From NCBI RefSeq assembly GCF_016834655.1, contig NZ_JAENHP010000004.1:248001-312000 (forward strand): a stretch of 64,000 nucleotides of DNA, written 5' to 3'. Within the stretch, counting starts at the first letter, position 1; each line of letters begins with the position of its first letter. The notes below the pieces were generated by a model. The model was given only the letters and a program-made list of their open reading frames with translations, was not told the DNA's origin and searched no databases. Made by a program: the position numbers and the translations under genes. Shown piece after piece: positions 23,534-32,286 of the stretch. Origin of the DNA: Paractinoplanes ovalisporus (lineage in GTDB: Bacteria > Actinomycetota > Actinomycetes > Mycobacteriales > Micromonosporaceae).

Positions 23534-23670
23534 GGCGCGACCCCCGTCGCTCTCGTCTCTCGGACACGGCGGAGCCAGGCCCGAGACACGGCGTCATGGC
23601 GGAGCTTAGAAGGCGCGGATGATCCGCGCGGCCCCTCGTCCGCTTTAACGCAAAGATCGCGAGGAGGTTG

Positions 23671-24204
23671 TTAGCCGGGCAATTTACGCGCGGCCGCCGC
23701 GCTCATCGCGGCGATCTTGGCCTCCCGCTTGGCCGTGCGGACCGCCCGCTTCACCGAACGCTGGGACCGCTTGATCGAGCGCTCGGTGCGGTCGGCGGCG
23801 TGACCGGCGCGGTATCCGAGGCTCGGTCGGCCTTCGGTGTCGACCGCGGCCAGCAGCAGACCGCCGAGCAGACCCAGGTTCTTGAGGAACTGGCTCTGCT
23901 CGTCGCGTGCGTGGGCGATCGTCGACGGCACCAGACCGGCCGCCAGCACGGCCGCGGCAGGGCGGGTGAAGTGGCCGGTGGCCAGCGCGAGGCCGGCGAC
24001 CACGTCGCTCGCGCCCTTGATCCGCACCAGCGTGAGCGTGTCGGTCGGGATGCGCGGGTCGACCTTCTCCAGGAGCGGCTTCACCCGCTCGGTGACGGTG
24101 CTGGCGGCCTCGACCGAGGTGTCGGGTTTGAGGACCGCGCGCACCCCCTGGACGACGAAGATCGAGGCGAGCATCGCGCGGGCGGCCGTGCGTACGGGCT
24201 TCAT
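23671..24204 (-). CDS. DoxX-family membrane protein (177 aa)
   Basis: The protein has four hydrophobic segments in the DoxX layout (RAMLASIFVVQGVRAVLKP, VRIKGASDVVAGLALATG, RPAAAVLAAGLVPSTIAHA, FLKNLGLLGGLLLAAVD), then a strongly basic C-terminal tail with Arg/Lys clusters. DoxX proteins are small membrane proteins linked to redox and membrane-oxidoreductase complexes; no specific role can be assigned. TATAAC lies seven bases before the ATG and no ribosome site is visible, so the mRNA may be leaderless. Confidence 0.8.
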   Translation of the reverse strand: MKPVRTAARAMLASIFVVQGVRAVLKPDTSVEAASTVTERVKPLLEKVDPRIPTDTLTLVRIKGASDVVAGLALATGHFTRPAAAVLAAGLVPSTIAHARDEQSQFLKNLGLLGGLLLAAVDTEGRPSLGYRAGHAADRTERSIKRSQRSVKRAVRTAKREAKIAAMSAAAARKLPG

Positions 24205-24232
24205 GAATTCGGTTATACCCGCCGAGCGGGGA

Positions 24233-25438
24233 TCACACCGGCTGGGTTCGCAGGTAGCGGCCGAAATGCGGCACCGTGAAGGCGACCGTGCCCCGTTCGC
24301 CCGAGTAGATCAGGCCCTTCTTGATCAACGCGTCGCGGGCCGGCGAGAGGCTGGCCGGCTTGCGGCCGAGCACGGTGGCGATCTCGGCGGTGGGCACGGC
24401 CGCGTCCATGTCGTTGTCGGTGTCGCCGGACAGGGTGGCCATCGCACGCATGTATTCACGCTCGGCCGGGGTGGCCCGCTCGAACCGGGACCCGAAGAAG
24501 CCCACGGCCAGCTCGGCCTCGGCCTCGGGGGCGGCGACCCGCACGTCGGCGTCGGTCACCGGTGACTGCGGGGCGTGGTCCCAGGTGGCTTTCCCGTACG
24601 CCTGCACGAAGTACGGATATCCGCCGGACTTCTCGTAGAGCAGGTCGAGCGCCTTCGCCTCGTATTCGACCTCCTCGCGGGCGGCCGGGGCGCACAGCGC
24701 GAGGTCGGCCGCGACCCGGTCGAGGCGGTCGATGCGCTGGTAACGGAAGAGACGCTCGGAGTAGGACTTGGCGGCCGACAGCACCGCCGGCAGGTGCGGC
24801 AGCCCGGCCCCGACCACGATCAGCGGCGCGCCCAGCTGGGACAGCTCGTGGCAGGCGGCGCAGAGCGCGGACACATCGGCCGGGCCCAGGTCTTGCATCT
24901 CGTCGATGAAAAGGGCGATGCCGGTGCCCACGTCGGTGGCGAGCGAGGCGGCGTCGGTGAACAGCTCGACCAGGTCGATCTCGATGTCGCCGCTGTCGGC
25001 CCGGCCCCGGGCGGGTGGCACGTCGATGCCGGGGGCCCAGCGGTCGCGCAGCTTGGACGAGCTGTCGTTGGCCCGCAGGGCGAACGCCTTGAGCACGGCC
25101 AGCACGTCGTCGACCCGTTCGGGGTCGCGGTGGTGGGGTGCGAGCTCGCGGATCGCCATGTGGAGGGCGGCCGAGACCGGGCGGCGCAGCGACTGGTCGG
25201 GCCGGGCCTCGATCTTGCCGGTGCCCCACAGGCGGCCGATGGCGGCCGAGCGCAGCGTGTTGAGCAGCACGGTCTTGCCGACCCCGCGCAGGCCGGTGAG
25301 GACGAGGCTGCGCTCGGGACGGCCGCGGGCGATGCGCTCGAGCACGACGTCGAACGCGTCGAGCTCACGGTCGCGACCGGCCAGCTCGGGTGGGCGCTGA
25401 CCGGCGCCGGGTGCGTACGGGTTCCTGACCGGATCCAC
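24233..25438 (-). CDS. AAA ATPase of the ORC/Cdc6-like STAND group (401 aa)
   Basis: An N-terminal P-loop ATPase domain has RPPELAGRDRELDAF, Walker A LTGLRGVGKTVLL and Walker B ALFIDEMQDL with a sensor region VVGAGLP. A C-terminal winged-helix-like region follows (TAEIATVLGRKPASLSPARDALIKKGLIY). This layout is common in actinobacterial ATP-binding proteins of unknown role, some found near mobile elements. The GTG at 25438 (MDPVRNPYAPG) is chosen because TACGGT lies seven bases upstream; the frame is open 17 codons further. The promoter carries an unusual CTAG-rich operator-like stretch. Confidence 0.8.
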   Translation of the reverse strand: MDPVRNPYAPGAGQRPPELAGRDRELDAFDVVLERIARGRPERSLVLTGLRGVGKTVLLNTLRSAAIGRLWGTGKIEARPDQSLRRPVSAALHMAIRELAPHHRDPERVDDVLAVLKAFALRANDSSSKLRDRWAPGIDVPPARGRADSGDIEIDLVELFTDAASLATDVGTGIALFIDEMQDLGPADVSALCAACHELSQLGAPLIVVGAGLPHLPAVLSAAKSYSERLFRYQRIDRLDRVAADLALCAPAAREEVEYEAKALDLLYEKSGGYPYFVQAYGKATWDHAPQSPVTDADVRVAAPEAEAELAVGFFGSRFERATPAEREYMRAMATLSGDTDNDMDAAVPTAEIATVLGRKPASLSPARDALIKKGLIYSGERGTVAFTVPHFGRYLRTQPV

Positions 25439-25451
25439 GGATAGCACCGTA
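25439..25451 (-). promoter_or_regulatory. -10 element for the AAA ATPase gene
   Basis: On the minus strand TACGGT (25451-25446) ends seven bases before the GTG, which fits a leaderless transcript. Confidence 0.45.
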
Positions 25452-25460
25452 TCGGGTCGT

Positions 25461-25552
25461 CTAGCAAAATAGCTAGAGTGCGCTAGCAAAACCTCGCGAG
25501 TGGTGTCGAGGATGGTCTACCGCTCTCTAGCGCTGAGGCTAGAAAAGGCTAG
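25461..25552 (-). promoter_or_regulatory. CTAG-rich operator candidate
   Basis: Six CTAG tetramers lie within 92 bases (starting at 25461, 25473, 25483, 25527, 25539 and 25549). On the minus strand TTTTGCTAG occurs twice, 22 bases apart (two helical turns), and one copy overlaps the expected -35 region of the ATPase promoter. CTAG is rare in GC-rich actinobacterial DNA, so the cluster probably binds a repressor. The last tetramer is also part of the stop of the upstream gene. Confidence 0.5.
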
Positions 25553-26211
25553 AGCGGCTTATGTTCCTTGAGGCAGAGCACGAAGTCGAGGTCGTCGAGC
25601 TGGCTGTCGTAGAAGAACCACTTCGTGTAGCCCGCGACCTTTGAGCACTTGCGCTCGGCGTCCTTCTCCCCGGTGGTCGGGCCGGTGATGCGCGCCAGCA
25701 CCTCATAGGCCCCGCTCGTGCACGCCGTGGCGCGCATGTTGGGCTCCTCGTCGGTGCCGTCGTTGACGACGCAGTCGCCCTTCTTCACGTAGAACCGGGC
25801 GTCTTCGCTGCCCACCGGGGCCGGGCCGGCGATCGGACCGGTGGCCGACGCGGTCGGGGAGGCTTCCGACTTGTTGTCCTTGTTCTTGTTGAGCAGCCAG
25901 GCCGTCGTGCCCAGGCCGACCACGATGAGCAGGCCGAGCGTCACGACCAGGGCGATGATCGGGGTGTTGCGCTTCGGCGGCGCCGGCGGGGGAGTTCTCT
26001 CCCACGACGGGCCGCTGCTCACCGGCTCCATCGGCGCCGAGTGGAAGCTCACCGGCTGCTGCGGGATCGACGGCGGGTGACCACCCCAGGAGGACTGCTG
26101 ATCCGACACGGGCGCACCGTGATCGCCCCACGGGTCGGCGGGCTCGGCATACGGCTCGTCGGAGCTCCCGTGCGACCACGGCGGGCCGGAATACGGGCCG
26201 TTCTGCGACAT
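25549..26211 (-). CDS. LppU-like membrane-anchored protein (220 aa)
   Basis: The ATG at 26211 (MSQNGPYSG) follows GGAGGA. Residues 1-85 are Pro/Ser/Gly-rich and cytoplasmic, one transmembrane segment follows (IIALVVTLGLLIVVGLGTTA), then a Ser/Thr-rich spacer. An extracytoplasmic domain with four Cys (KKGDCVV, RATACTS, ERKCSK, VLCLKE) resembles the actinobacterial LppU/SCO3897 family. The function is unknown. The cysteines probably form disulfides. Confidence 0.75.
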   Translation of the reverse strand: MSQNGPYSGPPWSHGSSDEPYAEPADPWGDHGAPVSDQQSSWGGHPPSIPQQPVSFHSAPMEPVSSGPSWERTPPPAPPKRNTPIIALVVTLGLLIVVGLGTTAWLLNKNKDNKSEASPTASATGPIAGPAPVGSEDARFYVKKGDCVVNDGTDEEPNMRATACTSGAYEVLARITGPTTGEKDAERKCSKVAGYTKWFFYDSQLDDLDFVLCLKEHKPL

Positions 26212-26331
26212 CAGGATTTCCTCCGGAAGCGGGTTACGCTGCTGCCACCGTAGCGTGCGGGGCCGACACAAACCCGGACGGAATCGCCGCGGTTGTCAAC
26301 AACACGACCCGCGAATGCCGCGTACGGCGGA

Positions 26332-26345
26332 TACGGTCCCGATCC
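26332..26345 (+). promoter_or_regulatory. -10 element for the prepilin peptidase gene
   Basis: TACGGT (26332-26337) lies eight bases before the ATG and no ribosome site is visible, as in a leaderless transcript. Confidence 0.35.
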
Positions 26346-27023
26346 ATGTCCGCACTCCTCGTGATCATGGCCGCCGTCTTCGGCGGGTCCACGGCCGCGT
26401 TCCTGCCCCGGGTCGCGCACCGGCTCGGCGTCGCGTTCGGAGAGTCGCCGCGGGCGACCTGCGCGTCCTGCGGCCGCGATCTCACCGGGTGGGTCCGGGT
26501 GGGTGCGTCCTGTCGCTGTCCCTTCCCGTACGCGATGACGCCGCTCACCGGAGCAGCAGCCGGCGCGATGCTGGCGGTGTCGCTCGGCCCGTCCCCACTG
26601 CTGCCGTTTTTCCTGCTGGCGGCCGTCCCGGGGCTGTTGCTGGCGTTGATCGACATGCGCTGCCTGCGGCTGCCCGACCGGCTCGTGGCCGCGGTGGGGC
26701 TGCTGACCGTGGTGCCTCTGGCGGTGCAGTGGCCACCGCGGATCGGCCCGGCGCTCGTCGCCGGGGGCGTGGTGCTCACGACGTACGGAATGATCGCTCT
26801 TCTGCCCGGCCGCGGCCTGGGCCTGGGCGACGTGAAGCTCGCGGCCGTGCTGGCGACGGTCCTCGGCTTCGCCGGATGGCCGGCCGTGATCGTCGGTCTG
26901 GTGGTGCCCCACCTGATCAACGGGACGATCGCGCTGACGCTGCTGCTCGCCCGGCGCGGACGCCCGCTGCCGTTCGGACCGGCCCTCCTGTTCGGGGCGC
27001 TGGTCGCGCTCACAACAGCCTGA
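26346..27023 (+). CDS. A24-family prepilin peptidase (225 aa)
   Basis: This is a membrane aspartic protease that would process type IV-like prepilins. An N-terminal CASC...CRC cysteine cluster is followed by the two catalytic Asp motifs, LIDMRCLRLPDRL and GLGLGDVKLAAVL, and about six hydrophobic segments. No pilin genes are near, so it probably serves a tad or type IV system elsewhere. The 3' end overlaps the convergent helicase gene by 14 bp. Confidence 0.88.
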   Translation: MSALLVIMAAVFGGSTAAFLPRVAHRLGVAFGESPRATCASCGRDLTGWVRVGASCRCPFPYAMTPLTGAAAGAMLAVSLGPSPLLPFFLLAAVPGLLLALIDMRCLRLPDRLVAAVGLLTVVPLAVQWPPRIGPALVAGGVVLTTYGMIALLPGRGLGLGDVKLAAVLATVLGFAGWPAVIVGLVVPHLINGTIALTLLLARRGRPLPFGPALLFGALVALTTA

Positions 27024-30000
27024 GCTGCCGATCCTTCGGACGGGAGGGCACGGTGTCGCCCATCCGCTCGAACAGGCCGGAGTCGATCACGTCGAGGAAC
27101 GGGGTCGGGCTCTGTTCCCGCTCGCTGCCGTGCCGGAACCGGCGGGCCGCGTGGGTGACATAGAGCCGGTCCTGCGCGCGGGTCAGGCCGACGAAGAACA
27201 GCCGGCGCTCCTCGGCCACCGCATCGGGGTCGGGTGAACTGCCCGGCCAGCGCAGCGGGAGCAGGCCGTCCTCGCAGCCGACCAGGAAGACCACCGGGAA
27301 CTCGAGACCCTTGGCGGCGTGCAGCGTCAGCAGGTTGACCGCCTCGGCCCGCGGGTCGAGCGCGTCGACCTCGGCGCCGGTCGCGATCTCCTGCAGGAAG
27401 CGCGGCATGTCGTCGCCGATCCGCTGGGCGAGCGGGCGCAGCAGGTCGGCCGCGGTCCAGATGTCTTCGGGGGCGATCTGCTCGCCGTCCAGGGTGGGCG
27501 CGGCGGACCGCTGGGCCAGCACCTCCGCGGTCTGCTTGACCCGGGCCGCGAGCGAACCGCTCAGCCCGTCGGCGTGCCGCAGCTCGCGGGCGATCTCGGG
27601 GACGCCGGGCCGGTCCCGCAGCCGGTTGTGCGAGCGCTTCTGCACCGGCACGCCGGCCCGCGACAGCGCCTCGACGATCGCGCCGGACTGCGAGTCGGTG
27701 CGGTAGAGCACGGCGATGTCCGAGAAGGACAGGTTTCCGGCCGCGACCGAGCGGGAGTCGACCCGGCCCGAGTCGAGCGACCGGTGGGAGAGGCCGCCGA
27801 CCAGGTCGTCGACGGTGCGCACGACGAAGTCGGCCTCGTCGGCCACGCTCGCGGCCGGGTAACGGCCGACCAGCGGCGCCTCCGGGTCGAGCCGGGCGGG
27901 GTCGAGGCGCCGGCCGTTGACCAGCGACGACGGCGCGATCGCCTGCACCGCGGCGGCCAGGATCGGCGCCGACGAGCGGTAGTTGCGGGTCAGGCGGACG
28001 AGCCGGGCGTCGACGAAGTCCTCGTTGAAGCGCAGGAAGTACTTCACGTCGGCGCCGCGGAACGAGTAGATCGCCTGGTCGGGGTCGCCGATCGCGCAGA
28101 GGTTGCCGTCGGCCGGGCTGAGCAGGCGCAACAGTTCGTACTGGGTGTCGTCGACGTCCTGGTACTCGTCCACGAAGATCCACTGCCACTGCTTGCGGTA
28201 CTTCTCGACCAGCGCCGGCTCGTCGCGCAACAGGGCGACCGGCAGGGCGATCAGGTCGTCGAGGTCGACCAGGTCCTGCTGGCGCAGCAGTTTCGCGTAC
28301 GCGAGGTCGTCGTCGCCCGCCTGTTCGCGCGCCTCGACCCGCTCGGCCTCGTCGGCGATCCGCCAGTGCGCGCCGAGCCCGGCCGCCTTGGCGTTCTCCT
28401 TCAGGATGGTCAGGCCCACCGAGTGGAACGTGCCGACCGTGATGTCTTCGGCCACGTCACCGAGCAGGGCGTCGAGCCGTTCGCGCAGCTCGCCGGCGGC
28501 CCGCCGGGTGAACGTGATGGCCAGGCAGCGGTGCGGGAAGACACCCAGCTCGGCGCAGAGGTAGGCGATGCGGTGGGTCAGCGTCCGGGTCTTGCCCGTG
28601 CCCGGGCCGGCCACGATCAGCAGCGGACCGCCGGGGGCCGACGCCGCCACCCGCTGCATGGCGTCGAGGCGGTCGAGCAGGCCGGTACCGACCTCTTCCA
28701 TGCCCGCGAGCATCGGTTCGAACGGCTCGTGCGGGCTGGCCGGAACGGTGATCGGCGGCGGCGTGACCTTCTTGGGTTCCTTGGGCGCCTTGGGGGTCTT
28801 CGGGCGCGGGGCGGCGGGCTCGGGCTTTCGCTGCTGCGGCACGTCGAACAGCGTCTCGACCTGCGGCGCACTGGCCCGGTTGCGCAGCTCACCCGGCTCG
28901 AACAGGGTGATCACCCCGTACTCACCGTCGTAACCGGCCACCCGCCGTACGTCGCCGCGGCGCAACCGGGTGATGCCCTCGCGCAGCTCGTCCCCGCCGG
29001 CCTGCCCGATCGCGTCGAGCGGCACCTTGCGCAGGATGTCGAGCTCGGCCCCGAGCGTGGCGACCAGGTGGTTGAGCTGCGACTCGACCGTCTTCGACTT
29101 CGGGCCGACGCCGTTGATCTCGCCGAGGATCTCGTGCAGCTGGATCAGGTGCTCGACGTGGTCGTCCCGGTGGAAGCCGAGCGGTCGGTCGGCCAGATCC
29201 TCGACCCGGCTCAGCACGCCCACGGTCAACGGCTTGCCGCACTCCGGGCACCGCCCGCCGCTCTCGCGGGTGCGCTGCGGCTCCCAGTTCACGCCGCAGG
29301 CGCGGTGCCCGTCGGCGTGATACTTGCCCTCCTCGGGGAAGAACTCCAGCGTTCCGGCCAGGCCGGCCCCGGTCCGGACGGCCTCGTAGTCGGGCACGCC
29401 GGTGAACAGCGTGGCCTCGCGGGCCAGCGCGGCCGGGGAGTGGGCGTCCGAGTTCGAGACCAGGCGGTAGCGGTCGAGGCTGGAGACCCGCCAGTTCATC
29501 TCGGGGTCGGAGGAGAGGCCGGTCTCGACCGCGGTGACGTGCTCGGCCAGGTCGGCGTAGCAGTCGGCGATCGCGTCGAAGCCCGACTTCGAGCCCAGCG
29601 CCGAGAACCACGGGGTCCAGATGTGTGCCGGAACCAGATAGCCGCCGGCCTCGAGGGTGATCTCGAGCAGGTCGCGCGAGTCGAGCCCGAGGATCGGCCG
29701 GCCGTCGGCGGTCAGGTTGCCGATCCGGCCCAGCGCGGTGTTGAACCGGGTCGCGGCCGCGAAGTCGGGCATGTAGATCAGGTGGTGCACCTTGCGGGTG
29801 CGGTCGTCCCGCTTGTAGATCGTCGAGATCTCGACGCTGAGCATGAACGTCGCGGCCCGGCTCGCCTGCAACGAACCGGGCAGCCGCTTGGTGACCTCGG
29901 CCTCGTCGGAGTACGCGAACAGGCCGGGTTCCTTCTCGACCAGGCTCTCGCGCAAATGGTCGAACCACGCCGGGTGGGTGAAGTCGCCGGTGCCCAGCAG

Positions 30001-30147
30001 CGCGATGCCCTTGCGCCGCGCCCACCAGGACAGGGTGGGCAGCGTCAGGTCACGACTGCAGGCACGCGAGAAGCGGGAGTGGATGTGCAGATCCGCAACG
30101 TACGTGTCCGCGGGAAAACCTGCGTCGTCCGAGGGCACGCGCTGCAT
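27010..30147 (-). CDS. PHP-domain/UvrD helicase fusion (1045 aa)
   Basis: The ATG at 30147 (MQRVPSDDAG) follows GGAGGG. Residues 1 to about 380 form a PHP-type metal-dependent phosphoesterase (VADLHIHSRFSRA, GTGDFTHP, SNSDAH), with a zinc-finger-like CGVNW..CPECGKP insert. Residues of about 500-1045 are a superfamily 1A helicase: Walker A VAGPGTGKTRTLTHR near 510, FVDEYQDVD, AIGDPDQAIYSFRGAD, RLTRNYRS, LLTLHAAKGLEF and FVGLTRAQDRLYV. The expected role is DNA repair, with the PHP domain supplying nuclease or phosphatase activity. Fusions of this type occur in several phyla, but their substrate is not well defined. Confidence 0.92.
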   Translation of the reverse strand: MQRVPSDDAGFPADTYVADLHIHSRFSRACSRDLTLPTLSWWARRKGIALLGTGDFTHPAWFDHLRESLVEKEPGLFAYSDEAEVTKRLPGSLQASRAATFMLSVEISTIYKRDDRTRKVHHLIYMPDFAAATRFNTALGRIGNLTADGRPILGLDSRDLLEITLEAGGYLVPAHIWTPWFSALGSKSGFDAIADCYADLAEHVTAVETGLSSDPEMNWRVSSLDRYRLVSNSDAHSPAALAREATLFTGVPDYEAVRTGAGLAGTLEFFPEEGKYHADGHRACGVNWEPQRTRESGGRCPECGKPLTVGVLSRVEDLADRPLGFHRDDHVEHLIQLHEILGEINGVGPKSKTVESQLNHLVATLGAELDILRKVPLDAIGQAGGDELREGITRLRRGDVRRVAGYDGEYGVITLFEPGELRNRASAPQVETLFDVPQQRKPEPAAPRPKTPKAPKEPKKVTPPPITVPASPHEPFEPMLAGMEEVGTGLLDRLDAMQRVAASAPGGPLLIVAGPGTGKTRTLTHRIAYLCAELGVFPHRCLAITFTRRAAGELRERLDALLGDVAEDITVGTFHSVGLTILKENAKAAGLGAHWRIADEAERVEAREQAGDDDLAYAKLLRQQDLVDLDDLIALPVALLRDEPALVEKYRKQWQWIFVDEYQDVDDTQYELLRLLSPADGNLCAIGDPDQAIYSFRGADVKYFLRFNEDFVDARLVRLTRNYRSSAPILAAAVQAIAPSSLVNGRRLDPARLDPEAPLVGRYPAASVADEADFVVRTVDDLVGGLSHRSLDSGRVDSRSVAAGNLSFSDIAVLYRTDSQSGAIVEALSRAGVPVQKRSHNRLRDRPGVPEIARELRHADGLSGSLAARVKQTAEVLAQRSAAPTLDGEQIAPEDIWTAADLLRPLAQRIGDDMPRFLQEIATGAEVDALDPRAEAVNLLTLHAAKGLEFPVVFLVGCEDGLLPLRWPGSSPDPDAVAEERRLFFVGLTRAQDRLYVTHAARRFRHGSEREQSPTPFLDVIDSGLFERMGDTVPSRPKDRQLRLL

Positions 30148-30224
30148 CCTGTCACGCCCTCCATCGCTCGCACGAATCGCCACGCCTTGACGAAATTACG
30201 GATCTTGATGTTCCTGTGTCTTCT

Positions 30225-31595
30225 CTATTTCGTGCGCAGCTCGATCACGCTCACCTGCGGCGGCGCTCCGACGCGGACCGGCGGCCCCCAGAAGCCGGCG
30301 CCATTGGTGACATAGACCGGAACTCCATCGACCGTGCCCAAACCGGACGTAACCGGTTGTTCCAGGCCGACCAGCAGGTTGAAGGGTGCCATCTGGCCGC
30401 CGTGGGTGTGACCGGAAACCTGAAGATCGACCCCGAACGGGGCCGCGTCGTGCACGGCGACCGGCTGGTGGGCCATCAGCACGACGGGCCGGGCGGTGTC
30501 GCGGTCGCCGAGCGCCCGGGCGAAGTCGGGCGGGTCACCGGCGTCGGCGCCGCCCAGGTCGTTGACGCCGGCCAGGTCGAGGGCGCCGAGTTCGACGCGC
30601 TCGTTGCGCAGCGGGCGGATGTTCAGCCGAGCGACCTCGTCGACCCACTCCTGGAAGCCCGAGTAGTACTCGTGGTTCCCGGTCACGAAATACGCCCCCT
30701 GTCGCGACTGGATGTCGGCCAGCGGCGCCGCGAACCGCCCGAGTTCTGCCACGCTGCCGTCCACAAGGTCACCGACGACGCACACGATGTCCGCCTGCAC
30801 CGAATTGATCACGTCGACGATGCGGCGGGCGTGATTCATGCCGGTCAGTGGTCCGAGGTGGATGTCGGAGACGACCGCGAGGCGGGTGCCGTCCATGGCG
30901 CGGGGGAGTTTGGCCAGGGGGATCTGGATGCGGGCGATCTGCGGGCCGCCGGTCGCGGTCTTGACGCCGTAGCCGGTGATGCCCGCGGCCGTCAGTCCCG
31001 CGAAGATCGCCGCGCCGCGCGCCAGCAGGACCCGCCGGTCGATCCCGTTCCCGCCGCTGGTGTCGTCCGCGCCCGTTCCGCTGCCCGCGCCGGTTCCGCT
31101 GGCCGCGTCCGTTCCGCTGTTCGGGCCGGTTCCCGGGGCCGCTCCGACCGTGCTTCCGCCCGACTTTTCACCATTTCCGGGGCTGTCTTCAGGTGCCTCG
31201 ACCAGGGTGAGCACCTGTCCCGCTTCGGCTTGCGTGTCGCCTGCGGCGGGCACAACGGGGTCACTCGGGGCGGTTCCGCTTGCGCTTCCCTTTCCCGTAC
31301 GCCTCCGTGAGCGCCACACCAGCACCACCGCGAGCCGGGGAATCTCGAGCACCGCGAGCGTGACCAGCAGGTAGAACATGAGCGCGATCCACAGGTAGCC
31401 CGGCCAGGCCAGGAACGCGAGGGCCCCCGACCGCACCCCGATGAGGGTCGCCGGGGCCAGGAGGGTCAGAACGACGGCGACGATCGTCCCGATCCGGCGC
31501 GCTCGTCCCGGCGGCAGCGTGTCCTTGACCAGCCGCTTCCACAGATAGAAGTGGATCAGGCCGATGACCACCAGAATCAGCCCGACGAATACCAC
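30225..31595 (-). CDS. Membrane-anchored metallophosphoesterase, YkuE-like (456 aa)
   Basis: The N-terminal 100 residues hold three or four hydrophobic segments. A Gly/Ser/Thr-rich linker and a twin-Arg-like stretch (RRVLLARGAAIFAGLTAAGI) follow, then a calcineurin-like phosphoesterase domain with all metal motifs: SDIHLG, VGDLVDG, GNHEY, MAHQP and SGHTHGGQ. Known relatives act on phosphodiester or UDP-sugar substrates; the substrate here is unknown. GTG at 31595 sits behind GGGGAGGAC; a TTG one codon earlier is also possible. Confidence 0.88.
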   Translation of the reverse strand: MVFVGLILVVIGLIHFYLWKRLVKDTLPPGRARRIGTIVAVVLTLLAPATLIGVRSGALAFLAWPGYLWIALMFYLLVTLAVLEIPRLAVVLVWRSRRRTGKGSASGTAPSDPVVPAAGDTQAEAGQVLTLVEAPEDSPGNGEKSGGSTVGAAPGTGPNSGTDAASGTGAGSGTGADDTSGGNGIDRRVLLARGAAIFAGLTAAGITGYGVKTATGGPQIARIQIPLAKLPRAMDGTRLAVVSDIHLGPLTGMNHARRIVDVINSVQADIVCVVGDLVDGSVAELGRFAAPLADIQSRQGAYFVTGNHEYYSGFQEWVDEVARLNIRPLRNERVELGALDLAGVNDLGGADAGDPPDFARALGDRDTARPVVLMAHQPVAVHDAAPFGVDLQVSGHTHGGQMAPFNLLVGLEQPVTSGLGTVDGVPVYVTNGAGFWGPPVRVGAPPQVSVIELRTK

Positions 31596-31740
31596 CAAGA
31601 CGTCCTCCCCAGTTCAACTCCCGCACAGTGTCCAGGCTCTTCCTGAGAGCCGACTGACGAGCCCACCCAGGGTGTCCCCACTCACCGTCTTGACGGAGCC
31701 GTTCGGGCGTAATAGCTCCTCAGCCAGGCGAAGAGGAATG

Positions 31741-31831
31741 CCGCTCGTCGCCTGCCATCCGCCCCGGCCGCCGCTCGCCTTCTATCCGCCCCGGCCGCCG
31801 CTCGCCTTCTATCCGCCCTGGCCGCCGCTCG
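31741..31831. repeat. Three-copy 27 bp tandem repeat; rest of the gap empty
   Basis: Units CCGCTCGCCTTCTATCCGCC start at 31771 and 31798, with a 30-base variant at 31741 and a partial copy at 31825. It lies in the 325 bp gap between the metallophosphoesterase start and the moaD stop. I see no gene in that gap. Plus-strand translation would give PPRPPLAFY repeats, but no start signal is present. Confidence 0.7.
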
Positions 31832-31920
31832 GTTTCGCGTGCGTCACTCAACGTCGGCCGGCGCCGAACAGCTGCCGTCTGCCTCAACCGCTGCCAAGTC
31901 GTGCGGGCCGAAACCCCTCG

Positions 31921-32169
31921 TCAGCCGCCGGCGAAGGGTGGGAGGACATCGACGGTGGCGTCGGTCGGCAGCGGCGCGGTTTCGTCGTGGCAGGTCAGGC
32001 CATCGACCAGGAAGCTGGCGGCCTTGAGCACGACGCCCAGCCGTTCGCCGTGGCGGTCGGTCAGCTGCTGCTTCAGCTCGCCCAGCGTCGTGGCTTCGAC
32101 GGTCTCGCTCCGCGTGCCGTTCGCCGCCGCCCGCGCCCCGGCGAAGTAGCGGATGGTCAGGCTCGCCAC
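31921..32169 (-). CDS. moaD: Molybdopterin synthase sulfur-carrier subunit MoaD (82 aa)
   Basis: MoaD is the ubiquitin-fold protein that carries the thiocarboxylate sulfur for MoaE. It starts MASLTIRYFAGARAAANG and ends with the required Gly-Gly (PPFAGG). GTG at 32169 has GGAG six bases upstream; an ATG four codons earlier is preceded by AGGA only one base away and is less likely. It is encoded downstream of moaA with a small reading frame between them, far from moaE. Confidence 0.9.
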   Translation of the reverse strand: MASLTIRYFAGARAAANGTRSETVEATTLGELKQQLTDRHGERLGVVLKAASFLVDGLTCHDETAPLPTDATVDVLPPFAGG

Positions 32170-32285
32170 GACGGTCTCCATTCCTGTTCGCGGGCCGCCG
32201 CGGTGCGCGTCCCAGCCATGACGAGGGCGGTCGCCGCATGGTCGAGCGCGACCTCGTCGGCACAGCAGATCATCACCAAGGCCAT
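32157..32285 (-). CDS. Small reading frame between moaA and moaD (42 aa)
   Basis: An ATG one base after the moaA stop (TGACATG) opens a 42-codon frame, MALVMICCADEVALDHAA..., that ends inside moaD after a 13 bp overlap. The placement would couple moaA, this frame and moaD translationally. The N-terminal Cys-Cys is the only notable feature. No family is recognised, and the frame may simply be a translational bridge. Confidence is limited by its size and by the lack of a clear ribosome site. Confidence 0.4.
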   Translation of the reverse strand: MALVMICCADEVALDHAATALVMAGTRTAAAREQEWRPSWRA

Positions 32286-32286
32286 G

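Noticed and set aside
27319..30315. A 998-codon plus-strand open frame opposite the UvrD fusion
   Set aside because: It is antisense to conserved helicase motifs and has no ribosome site or domain.
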